Positions 44,330 through 54,151 are shown, numbered from the stretch's first letter. The stretch is 64,000 nucleotides of DNA from Paracoccus sp. MBLB3053 (GCF_031822435.1 NZ_JAVQLW010000006.1:50071-114070), one strand, 5' to 3'. Notes: generated by a model from the sequence alone, not told the origin. Translations and numbers: made by a program.

Positions 44330-44993
44330 GCCATCACAATCGCATAAACTACCACGCGGGACGCGCTGGCCGCTGTCGCGGATCCATCCTGTAATGCAGA
44401 CCCCGGACATGCAAACGGCCTTGAGGATGCGAGAGCAGTTGACCGCAAGGGCCATCGCGCATCGCCGTCAGCCCAAGGATGTCCGGCTGCTGCCGGGGTT
44501 GAGCCTCTATCTTGGTGACACATTGCGGGAGGCACAGGAGTTGTTTGCCGCGACCCATCGCAGGGTCAGTGCCGATCAACGCATGAAAAACGTGCTGGAC
44601 ATCATCGGCCTCGACCTGCGGAACTGGCCCGAGGATCGCCGGATCAGCGATGCCGACCTGCCCGCAGGCTTCACCTCCACGCGCGGCACGCGTCAGGCCG
44701 AAACTTTACGTACAATCATTCGCGACGACGCCCCCACAAGCTCCGATCTGCTGGACCGACCAGAGGTGCTCGCCTCGATGCATTGGCAAGTGATCGGCAC
44801 GCCGGACGATGCTGCGGAAGAAATCCGGCACTGGTTCGAAGCCGGGGCAATCGACGGGTTCATCGCGGTTCCCGGAGGCTCGCGACGTTCGTTGGATCTG
44901 ACGCTGAACGGAGTTCTGCCACGTCTCGTGCACCAAGGCATATTCAGGTCCGATTATACGGGGGAAACGCTTGAGGCCCATCTGAACGAGTGA
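44330..44993 (+). pseudogene. Flavin monooxygenase (NtaA/DszA family), 3' fragment
   Basis: The frame encodes about 200 residues matching the C-terminal half of an LLM-class NtaA/SnaA/DszA monooxygenase (LLPGLSLYLGDTLREAQELF, the TIIRDD block and HWFEAGAIDGFIAVPGG, ending VHQGIFRSDYTGETLEAHL). The N-terminal half with the FMN pocket is missing; the break lies between the IS110 remnant and about 44394. It is the same family as the intact enzyme at 4970-6295. A protein from the ATG at 44394 would not be active. Confidence 0.7.
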
Positions 44994-45063
44994 TTGGCGC
45001 AGTTTGGGAGTTGCGGAGTTCAACCGGGCCTCGGCACGCCTTCCGCGCCGAGGCCGGTTCATT

Positions 45064-46416
45064 TCATGTGCTGAGTGCGCGACCACCGCGACGCAGCCGG
45101 ATATAGGCCATATCCAGCGCCAGCATGACCGATAGCGAGGCCCCGACCAGCGGAAAGATCACGCCACCAATTGCCAACAGGACGAGCAGTCCGCGAAACA
45201 CCCGCCGATCCTGCGGCAAAGGCGGCACGCCCAGCGAGCCAGACGGACGGCGCTTCCACCACATCACCCCCGCCGAGACTGCCAGCAGAACGATCCCCGC
45301 GCAGGCCGCCAGCAGGATGATCTGGTTCAACAGCCCGAAGGTCTGGCCCATATGGGTGTTGATGCCCCATTCCAGCGCTTTGCCCATCGGGCCGTAATCG
45401 GCATAGCTCATGTCCAGCAGGGCCTCGCCCGAATACTGGTCCAGATGGACGACGCGCTGCTGGCTCAGATCATCGGGATAGATCGAGCCGCTGAACACCC
45501 CCTCGGGCTTTTGCGGCAGGCTGACGGTATAGCCGCGATGCAGACCCAGCGCGTCGAGCTTGGCAACCGCGTCATCCAGCGTGATCGCCACTCCGCTGCC
45601 GGTGCTTTCGGGGATCTGCGCCTGCTCCAGCGACCATGCGGTCTTGGCGATCCCGTCGAGCTTTTGCCCCGACATCGGCACATTCACCCGCACGCCGTCG
45701 GGATAGCCGTCATTGTTGCCATTGGCCCATTCATTGACCTTGGCCCCCCAGACGCCCGACCAGGGCATGCCGGTGAAGGCCAGAAAGACGATGAAGAAGC
45801 CGACGAAAATCCCCGTCACCGCGTGCAGATCGCGCCAGAATACCCGCCACTGCGGCTTGCACCGGACCGAGAGCACACCGCCTTTCTGCCCGCGCGGCCA
45901 CCACAGATAGATGCCGGTGGCGACCAAAAGAATCGACCAACCCGCCGCGATCTCGATGATATAGCGCGCGGAAGTGCCGAAATATTTGAAGCTATGCAGG
46001 GTCCGCACCGTCCACATCAGGGTCGAGCGGTCCGGCATCGCCCCCAGAACCAGCCCGTTATAGGGGTTCACATAGACCGCCATTCTGCCGCCTGCGGTCG
46101 AGACGGTGATCTCGCTCGAGGCCCCGGCATCTGCGGGGCCGGTATATTTCACCGCGCTTCCCGGCACCGCATCCAGCGCCGAGGCAACCAGAGCCGAAGG
46201 TGCCAGCCGCTGGCTTTCCTGCACCTGCACGCGCTTGAGATCGGCGTGGTACCAATCGTCGATCTCGTCGCGGAAAACATACATCGCGCCGGTGATCGAG
46301 AGGGTGATCATGAAGGGCAAAACCAGCAGCCCGGCATAGAAATGCCAGCGCCAGACGGCCCGGTAAAGATCGCTCAAGCCCATGACCGGGCGAGCGGAAG
46401 TGGTCGAGTAAGACAT
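45064..46416 (-). CDS. PepSY-associated membrane protein
   Basis: A 450-residue inner-membrane protein of the PepSY_TM family. An N-terminal helix (WHFYAGLLVLPFMITLSITGAMYVF) carries the conserved His, a long periplasmic part follows, and further helices occur at WSILLVATGIYLWWP, VFWRDLHAVTGIFVGFFIVFLAFTGM, IILLAACAGIVLLAVSAGVMWW and LLVLLAIGGVIFPLVGASL. Such proteins take part in metal or heme-linked reduction at the membrane. The ATG at 46416 follows GAGGAC. It is the last gene of a copper-linked run with PCuAC and a DUF2946-like gene upstream. Confidence 0.85.
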   Translation of the reverse strand: MSYSTTSARPVMGLSDLYRAVWRWHFYAGLLVLPFMITLSITGAMYVFRDEIDDWYHADLKRVQVQESQRLAPSALVASALDAVPGSAVKYTGPADAGASSEITVSTAGGRMAVYVNPYNGLVLGAMPDRSTLMWTVRTLHSFKYFGTSARYIIEIAAGWSILLVATGIYLWWPRGQKGGVLSVRCKPQWRVFWRDLHAVTGIFVGFFIVFLAFTGMPWSGVWGAKVNEWANGNNDGYPDGVRVNVPMSGQKLDGIAKTAWSLEQAQIPESTGSGVAITLDDAVAKLDALGLHRGYTVSLPQKPEGVFSGSIYPDDLSQQRVVHLDQYSGEALLDMSYADYGPMGKALEWGINTHMGQTFGLLNQIILLAACAGIVLLAVSAGVMWWKRRPSGSLGVPPLPQDRRVFRGLLVLLAIGGVIFPLVGASLSVMLALDMAYIRLRRGGRALST

Positions 46417-46465
46417 CTGTCCTCGCATATGCAAGGCCCGCAACAGCAGGCCGCAAAAGGTCTGT

Positions 46466-46960
46466 TCAGTGGCCCGAATGCCCCGTGTCATGCCCGTGAT
46501 CGGCGGGGGCAGGACGCATGGCGCGGACTTCGAAGGGCAAAGCGACCTCACCGGCCTTTTCAAAAACCAGAGTCGCCTCGACGGTCTGGCCTTCGGCAAA
46601 GGGCGCGGGAATTTGCATGAACATCAGATGAAAGCCGCCCGGCTTCAGTACGACCGTTTCTCCGGCGGGGATCGGCAGGCCATCGGGCAGTTCGCGCATC
46701 TTCATCACGCTGCCATTCATGGTCATCTCGTGGATCTGCACCTCGCCCGCTCGGGGCGAACGAACCGAGACCAGACGATCGCCTTCCGCGCCATCATTGC
46801 GGATGGTCAGGAACCCGCCCGCGACCGGGGCTTTGGGTGGCATGGCACGGATATAGGCCTCGGATACCGCCGGCCTAGCCGGATCTGCCACGGCGGCAGC
46901 ACCGCATAGGCCAAGGAAAAGCGCGCCCAACATGGGGGCCGCGAGAATATTGAACTTCAT
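46466..46960 (-). CDS. Periplasmic copper chaperone PCu(A)C
   Basis: A 164-residue exported copper chaperone. A signal peptide (FNILAAPMLGALFLGLCGAAAVA) is followed by the PCu(A)C domain with the Cu(I) ligand pattern: HEMTMNGSVMKM (His and Met) and, about 30 residues on, FHLMFM (His and Met). A His-rich tail (DHGHDTGHSGH) adds further metal-binding residues. These proteins deliver copper to the CuA site of cytochrome oxidase. Upstream of the PepSY gene with a 49-base gap. Confidence 0.92.
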   Translation of the reverse strand: MKFNILAAPMLGALFLGLCGAAAVADPARPAVSEAYIRAMPPKAPVAGGFLTIRNDGAEGDRLVSVRSPRAGEVQIHEMTMNGSVMKMRELPDGLPIPAGETVVLKPGGFHLMFMQIPAPFAEGQTVEATLVFEKAGEVALPFEVRAMRPAPADHGHDTGHSGH

Positions 46961-47011
46961 GGGAATTACCTGTCAGTGAGTTTTCTTCGCCGCCCGAAAG
47001 CGGTGCGGAAC

Positions 47012-47449
47012 TCAGGCAGCAGGAGGTCCCCGGGCCGAGGGGGCCAGTACCTCGGCGCGCAAGACGCGCAGATCATGCGCGGGGGCGAGATCGGCAGGCT
47101 GGCCCATCATCGCCGCGACAATCGGCAGCATCGGCGCGGCGCCCAGCATGGGCTGGGCATGAACCGACCAATCGCAAGGCGGCTTCGGCGTTTTGGGAAC
47201 CGGTTGGCTATGCTCGGCGCGATATTCGTCGGCGCGAACGACATTGCCCTCGCCATCCAGCACCATCTCGACCGGGAGGTGATCGGCGCAAAGCACGACC
47301 ATGAAGCTTTCCGGCGTCACACCCTGCGCCACCATCGTGCCCTGCGCCATCAGCGACAGCAGCACGAAGGGCAGGACCATGACCAGCGCCACCGCCCGGC
47401 GCATGGCCGCGAAGCTAATGGCAACGGATCGGGCTATATGGTGCATCAT
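47012..47449 (-). CDS. DUF2946-like exported or membrane protein
   Basis: A 145-residue protein with an N-terminal hydrophobic segment (AVALVMVLPFVLLSLMAQGTM) and a Cys/His-containing middle (VVLCADHLPVEMVLD, PPCDWSVHAQP). Size, signal segment and CADH pattern match the DUF2946 family, usually found next to PCuAC and PepSY genes and linked to copper handling. First gene of this three-gene run, 51 bases ahead of PCuAC. The ribosome site is weak, so the start is uncertain. Confidence 0.7.
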   Translation of the reverse strand: MMHHIARSVAISFAAMRRAVALVMVLPFVLLSLMAQGTMVAQGVTPESFMVVLCADHLPVEMVLDGEGNVVRADEYRAEHSQPVPKTPKPPCDWSVHAQPMLGAAPMLPIVAAMMGQPADLAPAHDLRVLRAEVLAPSARGPPAA

Positions 47450-47838
47450 GAACTCAGTTGGATGCGAGAACTAATAGCCGGATGTTACTGAACGCGCCAG
47501 AGTCTTGCTTGCTCATGCTTTTAGATGAAGCCCGGCACGATCAACCACCGAATGGCGGCTTTCCGAGTTCGCTGCGCCAGCGATGCTGCAAACCCACGGT
47601 CAGCAAACCGCCCGATCTCTGTAGCAAGACACCGCTCCACGCTGCGCATCGCCTGAATGACCGCTTGATCAAACATGCTGCAGCCGCCGTGCCGCACTGC
47701 AGCGGTCAGCAAACCGGCCCATTCTGTCTGTCAGCGAGGTTCGCAGCGTGACGGCCAAGGTGCTGGGAAGCAGACGCAGATTCTGGATTCGAAAGGCGCG
47801 CTGATTGACAGCGCACCTCGCTAGGCCTCAACCAGATC
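47450..47838. other. Intergenic region with no recognised gene
   Basis: Between the copper run and the HU gene. Two GCAGCGGTCAGCAAACC-like stretches at about 47595 and 47700 resemble each other weakly (CGGTCAGCAAACCG), which might mark an old insertion. Nothing else is supported. Confidence 0.35.
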
Positions 47839-48126
47839 TCAGGCGTTCACCTTGTCCTTGATCGTCTTGGCAAAGGTCATTTTCACCGCACGGTCAGCTT
47901 CCTTCTCAATTGCCGCGCCGGTCGAGGGGTTTCGGACTGTGCGTGCGGCACGTTCACGGCAATAAATCTTGCCGACTTCCGGGATGGTGATCGCACCACC
48001 CGCAACCACCTGATCGTGGATCAAGCCGCTAAGTGCTTCGATGATCGCGGTTGCCGCCTTCTTTTCCGTACCCGCGCGACTGGCGCGCTCAGTGATCAGT
48101 TCAGCCTTGGTCAATGACTTGGACAT
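47839..48126 (-). CDS. HU/IHF-like DNA-binding protein
   Basis: A 95-residue-class histone-like protein (start MSKSLTKAELITERASRAG, helical dimer region, then the DNA-binding arm GKIYCRERAARTVRNPSTGAAIEKEADRAVKMTFAKTIKD). Slightly diverged from chromosomal HU, as plasmid copies often are. The ATG at 48126 follows GGAGGA. It bends DNA and may assist relaxosome assembly or replication at this replicon; that role is inferred from location. Confidence 0.88.
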   Translation of the reverse strand: MSKSLTKAELITERASRAGTEKKAATAIIEALSGLIHDQVVAGGAITIPEVGKIYCRERAARTVRNPSTGAAIEKEADRAVKMTFAKTIKDKVNA

Positions 48127-48210
48127 CTGCAAATTTCCTCCTGCTTTCCGCACTTTTTGCTATCCCAATCGAAGGACCAGCATCTGGCAAGTTAAAAGGC
48201 ACCGCTTCCA

Positions 48211-48336
48211 TCACGACGCAATGATGGCACGTGACAGAAGCAAGGGGCGGGCCAAATAGCTCGCGACGAGCAAGGCCAGCCCGCAGTCGCCAATCTTGCC
48301 CTCGTCGATCTCCACAGCCCTGCCCTCCTTTGCCAT
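48211..48336 (-). CDS. Small protein directly after the relaxase gene
   Basis: A 41-residue frame starting MAKEGRAVEIDEGKIGDCGL and then a membrane-type helix (ALLVASYLARPLLLSRAII). A TAGGA sequence lies just before the ATG, four bases after the relaxase stop, which favours coupled translation. No family known. Confidence 0.35.
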   Translation of the reverse strand: MAKEGRAVEIDEGKIGDCGLALLVASYLARPLLLSRAIIAS

Positions 48337-48340
48337 GTTC

Positions 48341-50164
48341 CTAACGCTCGCGTTCCCGATCTTCACGGTCAGGCGCTTGCGAGCGGTCCGCCTGGCGCCT
48401 GCCCTCACCCACGCCCAGATCCTGCAGCCGCGCCTTGGCCTCGTGGACCTGTTTCAAACTTAGCCCCATGCTCTCATGCTGTTCGGCGGCGGCGGTGATG
48501 GCGCGCGCGATGTCGCGCCGTTGCGCGGGGTCTGGAATATCAAGCGCCAGTGCCCGATCGTCGCCCTTGGCCAGCCGTGCCATCAGATCGTCGCCGTAGC
48601 GCTGGGTCAGATCTTTGACAAAACGCCCAGCATGGTCGTCACTCTGGAAGGCGACCTGCCCGTCCTGCTTCACCGTCTGCGCCATGGTCTGCAGAGTGCG
48701 TAACAGGCGATCATGCTCGCGGCGCGGCTCGAAGCTGCGATCCAGCAGTTCGGCGGCCTTGGCATAGAAGCTTTCGACCAGGCCTGCGGCCTCGCCCCGA
48801 TCCCTATCGCCGGCGAGATTGAGGCCCCGGCTCTCCGCCACCGCCTGAATATCCTGCCGCGTCCAATCGCGCTCCTGCCAGGCATTGACCGCGCCTTGGC
48901 CCATGCGGTCCTGGATTTGGGCCGGATCAAGCCCGACGGATTTCGCCGCCTCGGCAATCCTTTCGCGGATCTCGGCGATGCCGTCAGGGCCGATCTCGTG
49001 GGTGACGCCTTCGCGGGTCATCGCAGTCTCGCCGATCTGGTTGCGATGCAAGACCTCACGCGCCGGGCGTTGCATCAATGCGGCGCCACGGTCATCACCA
49101 AGCTCGCGCGCAACATCGGATGCCGCCGCGTAGAATTCGCGCCGCATCTCGCCCTGCTCGCTTTGCGGCAATTGCCGGATGCCGGTCTCGACCCTGTCGA
49201 GCCAGGCATCGTAATAGCGGCCGAGATCGCCACGGTTCTGAACATCCTGTGCCTGCATGAACTCCTCCGTCGATTGAATGATCCCGCCGCGCGCGAGGAT
49301 CTGCGCGACGGCCTCGATCTTGCTGGCCAGTTCCGCCTCGCGGCTCTGCCGCGCCATCGAGGAAAAGAGCTGCAAGGTGGCGACATTCTCGCGGATCTGC
49401 GCCAAAGCATCACGAATGGCCGGCCCCTGCAGCGGCACTTCCCGGACCTCGCGGCCCTCGCGCAAAGCCCGCTCGAGCTCGGCCCGTGACGGGCCATAGG
49501 TGAGCTTGCCGCGCTCGATGCGCGAGGCACTGTCGAGAAAAAGCCCCTGCTCGGCGGCGATCTCGACAACGCGCTCCTTCATCGTGATCACGTCAAAGGC
49601 ATGGCCCTTGGCCATGTAGAACCAGCTGTCGTGTTCCAGCCCGCGATTGTTGATGACGATATGGACATGAGGGTGACTGCGGTCGGTATGCAAGGCCGCG
49701 ATATAGGCCCATTCATCCGCGACATGCCGGCCGCTTTGAAACATTTCCGCCGCCCAGATCTCGGCAACCTGCAGCGCACGATGCGGTGCGACATCGGCCG
49801 GAAAGGACAAAAGCAGATGCGTGGTATGGCCATTCTTCGGATCACCCGTCCAGGCATCTTCCCAATCCCCGGCAATGGTCTTGCGCTCCTCGCGGCTCAA
49901 GGTGCGGCGCTCCGGATCATGCTCGACCATATTGCCGAAGATCGCACTGGCCTTGGAGAAGAGATAGTCGAACTGATTGCCGAGCTGCTTGCGGTTATGG
50001 GTGCCGCCATGATGGATCTTCTTCAGCACCGCGGCATTCGAGCCCTGGGCCAGACGCCAGAGATTATTGGCGCGAGTGGTGAAGCGTTGCCGCGTGGATC
50101 CCTTGCCACCGCGCAGATAGCGCAGGCGCAAGTCCTCGAGGACCCCTTCCGTCACGCTAGCCAT
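48341..50164 (-). CDS. Conjugative relaxase (VirD2-type, MOB family)
   Basis: A 607-residue relaxase that nicks oriT and stays bound to the transferred strand. The metal-binding three-His motif is HTDRSHPHVHIVINNRG near residues 158-174, with the catalytic Tyr expected in the N-terminal 60 residues (LRYLRGG region). The C-terminal half (from about residue 250) is a long, helical, charged region for interaction with partners. The ATG at 50164 overlaps the mobC stop (ATGGCTAG). It shares the transfer block with mobC and with divergent virC1/virC2-like genes. Confidence 0.88.
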   Translation of the reverse strand: MASVTEGVLEDLRLRYLRGGKGSTRQRFTTRANNLWRLAQGSNAAVLKKIHHGGTHNRKQLGNQFDYLFSKASAIFGNMVEHDPERRTLSREERKTIAGDWEDAWTGDPKNGHTTHLLLSFPADVAPHRALQVAEIWAAEMFQSGRHVADEWAYIAALHTDRSHPHVHIVINNRGLEHDSWFYMAKGHAFDVITMKERVVEIAAEQGLFLDSASRIERGKLTYGPSRAELERALREGREVREVPLQGPAIRDALAQIRENVATLQLFSSMARQSREAELASKIEAVAQILARGGIIQSTEEFMQAQDVQNRGDLGRYYDAWLDRVETGIRQLPQSEQGEMRREFYAAASDVARELGDDRGAALMQRPAREVLHRNQIGETAMTREGVTHEIGPDGIAEIRERIAEAAKSVGLDPAQIQDRMGQGAVNAWQERDWTRQDIQAVAESRGLNLAGDRDRGEAAGLVESFYAKAAELLDRSFEPRREHDRLLRTLQTMAQTVKQDGQVAFQSDDHAGRFVKDLTQRYGDDLMARLAKGDDRALALDIPDPAQRRDIARAITAAAEQHESMGLSLKQVHEAKARLQDLGVGEGRRQADRSQAPDREDRERER

Positions 50165-50711
50165 CCGCACGCTCCGAATAACTGCGGAACAGCCGCACGC
50201 CGCGGCGGCGCTGTTCCTCGACCACGGCATTGAGCCAGGTCCGGAGCTTCGGCAGCGCGAGGCGCAGCTCGTTCAGCACCTGCCATTCGGCGCGGGCGAG
50301 ATCGACGCGGCCGCGATTGGCGGCCAGGGCAATCTGGTTCACATTCACCCCGATCTTATGCAGTTCGGATTTGATCTCGCCGAGCTTCGCGGCCTCCTCG
50401 GGCGGGAATTCCAGCATGCCGACACTGGCCCGCAGCACCGAGCGCAGGGCATCCGAGCGCGAGCTGGCCCCCATCCGCAACTGCAACCGCGCCAGCGCCT
50501 CGAGTTCCTCCGGTGAGAGCCGCACCGTCACCGCCTTGCCCGAGGTCGTGGTCGCCCCGGAGTCCCGGATGCGCCGGGTCTTGGCCCGCTTCAGCTTGGC
50601 GGCGTCCACCCCAGTGGCGGCGGCATCTGCCGCCCCTCGCCTTTGATCTGAGCCCTGCGTGAAACCCGTCACTGCCCCTCCGATCCGGCAGGGCGCGAGC
50701 TTTGTACACAT
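50157..50711 (-). CDS. mobC: MobC-like relaxosome accessory protein
   Basis: A 184-residue basic protein. The middle holds a ribbon-helix-helix-type segment (AVTVRLSPEELEALARLQLRMGASSRSDALR) and the end carries the MobC signature IGVNVNQIALAANRG followed by a helical tail. MobC proteins bind oriT and help the relaxase open the DNA. AGGAA lies eight bases before the ATG at 50711. Directly upstream of, and overlapping, the relaxase gene. Confidence 0.85.
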   Translation of the reverse strand: MCTKLAPCRIGGAVTGFTQGSDQRRGAADAAATGVDAAKLKRAKTRRIRDSGATTTSGKAVTVRLSPEELEALARLQLRMGASSRSDALRSVLRASVGMLEFPPEEAAKLGEIKSELHKIGVNVNQIALAANRGRVDLARAEWQVLNELRLALPKLRTWLNAVVEEQRRRGVRLFRSYSERADG

Positions 50712-51360
50712 TGCGCATTTCCTGCCATAGCCCTTTGCTGCCAGATGCGACTCCAGCTGTCAACGCAACCGGAGCTTGCGCAGGGCGCGCCGACCGGGAG
50801 GCCATCGGTACGGCGCAAAGGGTCCGTTTGCTTCCATGCCCCAGGCTTCGGGCCAGAGGCCCGGCCGTTTCGGGCGCAGCGCGCCCGGAGGCTGCCCCCC
50901 CTCGGGCAGCCGCTGCCGTGAGACGCTGCCAAGGGCCCGCGGGCGGGGTTGTGACGGCTGTCCGGCCCCTGCGCGCGTGGCGAGGTGGCGACGCACCTTC
51001 ACGCCCAAAACGCCGAAGCTGCTTGGGAGAAGCGAAGGATTTTCCAGGAAACTGACGATGGGACGGATGGCGCAGCCTGCGGGTATCTGATCGCTAGACA
51101 GTGGCAGCCCCCATTGACGCGGCCTCAACATGCCGCGGCTGGGAGATCGCAAGTGCAGAAAACCTCGAAACTATCACGGGGCGCGGTGAGAGTTCGCGGA
51201 ACGCATTTACCGCATGCCGCGAGACGGGTTCCGTACCGCGTGTGCGGCTTTCCGCTTATTGGTTTACGCTTCGCGTTTCGTGTGTTGTGTGTCGCGCTAT
51301 GCGGGTGTTGTCTTGCGGGAGGTGCGTTGGACCCCGCGCGGCGGAACCGGAGGAGAGCTG
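50712..51360. other. Divergent non-coding region, probable oriT
   Basis: This 649-base gap separates mobC/relaxase (minus) from virC1/virC2-like genes (plus), the usual site of oriT. It has no convincing gene. Seen in it: inverted repeats CGGAAC/GTTCCG at 51197-51202 and 51228-51233, a direct repeat TACCGC at 51208 and 51234, a GC-rich stretch at 50800-50950, and TTTCCTGCC at 50719-50727 (plus strand), faintly like the P-type nick core. The exact nick site cannot be told from sequence alone. Confidence 0.4.
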
Positions 51361-52076
51361 ATGCAGAACGGCATTCGTGTCATCACCGCGATGAACCGCA
51401 AGGGCGGCTGCGGCAAGACCACGCTGATCATGGGGCTGGCCTCGGCGGCGGCCGAGCGTGGCGAGAGCGTCACCATCTTCGACACCGATGAGAGCCGCAG
51501 CAGTTGGAAATGGATGGAGCGCGCCAAGGCGCAGGGCCATTGGAATGACCTGGTCCGGGTCATTCCGACACTTTCTGCGGCTGCGGTGATCGCTGAGATC
51601 ACTGCGATCTTTGCCCAGCCCGATCAGGAACATCTCATTCTGGTCGACACTTTTGGCGGCGGCTCGGAGGCGCAGGATCATCTCGCGCTGATCTCGCATC
51701 TGCTGATCGCGCCCTGCATGCTCTCGGCGAATAACTACGAGGAAAGCCTCGAGACCGGGCTTTGGTATATCCGGCTCAAATCCCGCGTCGAGGATCCGGG
51801 CGAATTGCCGCCCTTCCGGGTGCTGCTCAATCGCGTACCGCTTTCCCGCTCGGCCGCCGAGCATGAGATCTATGAGCAGGTGATCCGCAATATGCCGGTG
51901 CTGGGCGAGGTGGTGATGAACCGGGCGATGTATACAAGGCTCGACGGTCAGGGGCTCTTGGGCGAGATCCGTAGGAGCACCAGAAACCCCGGCGTCGCCA
52001 ACCATCTGGCGACCGCGCTGCAGGAAATGGACGAGGTCCTGACCGAGCTCGATCGCACCATCCGGGAGGAAGGGTA

Positions 52077-52077
<1 letters not shown>
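51361..52077 (+). CDS. virC1: VirC1-like ParA-family ATPase
   Basis: A 238-residue deviant Walker ATPase. Walker A is NRKGGCGKTTLIMG near residues 11-24; the Asp switch follows at IFDTDESRSSW. In Agrobacterium VirC1 of this family acts with VirC2 to recruit the relaxosome and raise T-strand copy number. Here the gene is followed, with an overlap, by a VirC2-like gene and is divergent from the relaxase, which supports that role rather than plasmid partition. ATG after GGAGGAGA. Confidence 0.82.
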
Positions 52078-52751
<674 letters not shown>

Positions 52752-52883
52752 CCGGGCCTCCGAGCATGGGGCACCCTGCAAGACCTGTATCGAGACGACG
52801 TCAGCCGCCGTCATCAAGGATGGCGGGTGGTCGCTCCGGTCAGTAACCTGGCACCCTCACGCCCGCAGACCAAAAGGAAGCTC

Positions 52884-53042
52884 ATGACCAAATTCAGCCT
52901 CGTCCTCGTCATCATGGCGATAAGCGCCTGCTCATCCGGTGGATCGGTCAAAGGCAAGACCCCGTCGGAACTGCGTGCGTCATGCCAGGACGGCCGGACG
53001 GCGGCCTGCCGCGCGGTGCGCCAACACGATCAGCTGCTGTAA
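52884..53042 (+). CDS. Small lipoprotein
   Basis: A 52-residue lipoprotein. A hydrophobic signal with lipobox (LVLVIMAISAC at residues 6-16) gives a mature part of about 36 residues with two Cys (ASCQDG and AACRAV). AAGGAAG precedes the ATG. The size is that of conjugation entry-exclusion or VirB7-like lipoproteins. It stands after virC2 and is followed by a hairpin terminator. Confidence 0.65.
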   Translation: MTKFSLVLVIMAISACSSGGSVKGKTPSELRASCQDGRTAACRAVRQHDQLL

Positions 53043-53171
53043 CGACAAGTGGCAGCCTAAGCGAATGACGCTTTTGATCGGGCACGAACACGCGATATCC
53101 CCGAAGTCTACTTCAGCGGGTTAGTGACCGCGACCGGCGCACATTGAGCCCGGCGCGGGTTTCACAGGTGG

Positions 53172-53193
53172 AAATCCGGCTCGGCCGGATTTT
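53172..53193 (+). terminator. Intrinsic terminator between convergent genes
   Basis: A perfect 9-base-pair stem (AAATCCGGC with its complement) and a three-base loop end in TTTT. It can stop the small lipoprotein transcript on the plus strand and, being symmetric, that from ardC. Confidence 0.65.
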
Positions 53194-53207
53194 CCGCTCC
53201 CCTGTTG

Positions 53208-53234
53208 GCGCCCGCCGCTCGACGCGGCGGGCGC
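53208..53234 (-). terminator. Strong hairpin downstream of ardC
   Basis: A perfect 11-base-pair stem (GCGCCCGCCGC with its complement) and a five-base loop lie 26 bases past the ardC stop on the minus strand. No T-run on that side. Confidence 0.55.
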
Positions 53235-53260
53235 AGTGTTGGCTAGGAAATCTCGGGCCG

Positions 53261-54151
53261 TCAGGCGGCCTCGCCTTGCTCCACCGGCTTGGCCGCACCG
53301 GCGCAGGCCAGCAGGAAATCTGCCGCCTTCTGCGCCTCGGTCGCGGCCTTGAAGATCATCCGCTTGTCGTCTTGCAGGGCGCGCAGCCAGCTTTCGACAT
53401 AGGCCGCCGATTGGCCGAAGTCCGGGGTCAGGCCAAGCTGGGCGCAGAGCATGCAATTGCCAATCTCGGCAATCAGCTCCTCGAAGGCATAGGCCTGGCG
53501 CGCGGCAAAGCGGTCGAGCCGGTCAAGGCGGGTGCCATGGCCGGTCCAATGGCAGGCCTCATGCGCCAGCGTCCCGTAGAACCCGGCCGCGTCATAAAAG
53601 CTCGAGATCGGCGGCATATGGATGTAATCCGCCTGCGGGTCGTAATAGGCCTGCGGCTCGTCACTCACGCGGATATCCGCCCCGATGGCGGCGAAGAAAG
53701 CCTCGAGGCGCGGATCGGGCTGTGTGCCGAGATCGCGGATAGGTTCAGCGGCTGAAGCGTGAAATTCTTCCGGCAAGCCGTCGATCTGGTCGGCATTGAA
53801 GACCCGGTAGCTCTTCAAATAGGGGATGCGCTTTTCGGCGCCGCTGTCTTCGTCTTCCCGCGCGAGGGTGCCGTATTTGACCACGGTGGCGCTTTTCTCG
53901 CCCTTGCGGACCTGACCGCCTGCGGCCTCGGCCTGCTTATAGGTAAACCAATAGGCGCTGCCATAGCCCTGCGCCGATGCCGCCAGCCAGAGCATCAGCA
54001 CATTGATCCCGCGATAGGCCTCGCCATTGCCGCGCAAGGGCATCTGTGCCGCCCTACCTTCGCCGGTCCAGGGCTTGCGCCATGCCGGGCTGCCCGCCTC
54101 GAGGCTGGCAATAATGCTGTCGGTCACCTGCTGATAAAGATCGAATGCCAT
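53261..54151 (-). CDS. ardC: ArdC-like antirestriction protein
   Basis: A 296-residue protein with an N-terminal ssDNA-binding ArdC domain (LYQQVTDSIIASLEAGSPAWRKPW, GINVLMLWLAASAQGYGSAYWFTYKQA) and a C-terminal metallopeptidase-like domain with the zinc motif HEACH (near residue 198). ArdC protects incoming plasmid DNA from restriction in the recipient. The gene is convergent with the virC/lipoprotein genes. It is a standard early-transfer gene of this plasmid class. Confidence 0.9.
   Translation of the reverse strand: MAFDLYQQVTDSIIASLEAGSPAWRKPWTGEGRAAQMPLRGNGEAYRGINVLMLWLAASAQGYGSAYWFTYKQAEAAGGQVRKGEKSATVVKYGTLAREDEDSGAEKRIPYLKSYRVFNADQIDGLPEEFHASAAEPIRDLGTQPDPRLEAFFAAIGADIRVSDEPQAYYDPQADYIHMPPISSFYDAAGFYGTLAHEACHWTGHGTRLDRLDRFAARQAYAFEELIAEIGNCMLCAQLGLTPDFGQSAAYVESWLRALQDDKRMIFKAATEAQKAADFLLACAGAAKPVEQGEAA

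Noticed and set aside
45352..46620. Plus-strand frame of 422 codons opposite the PepSY gene
   Set aside because: Low-complexity Arg/His-rich shadow of a gene with clear membrane helices.
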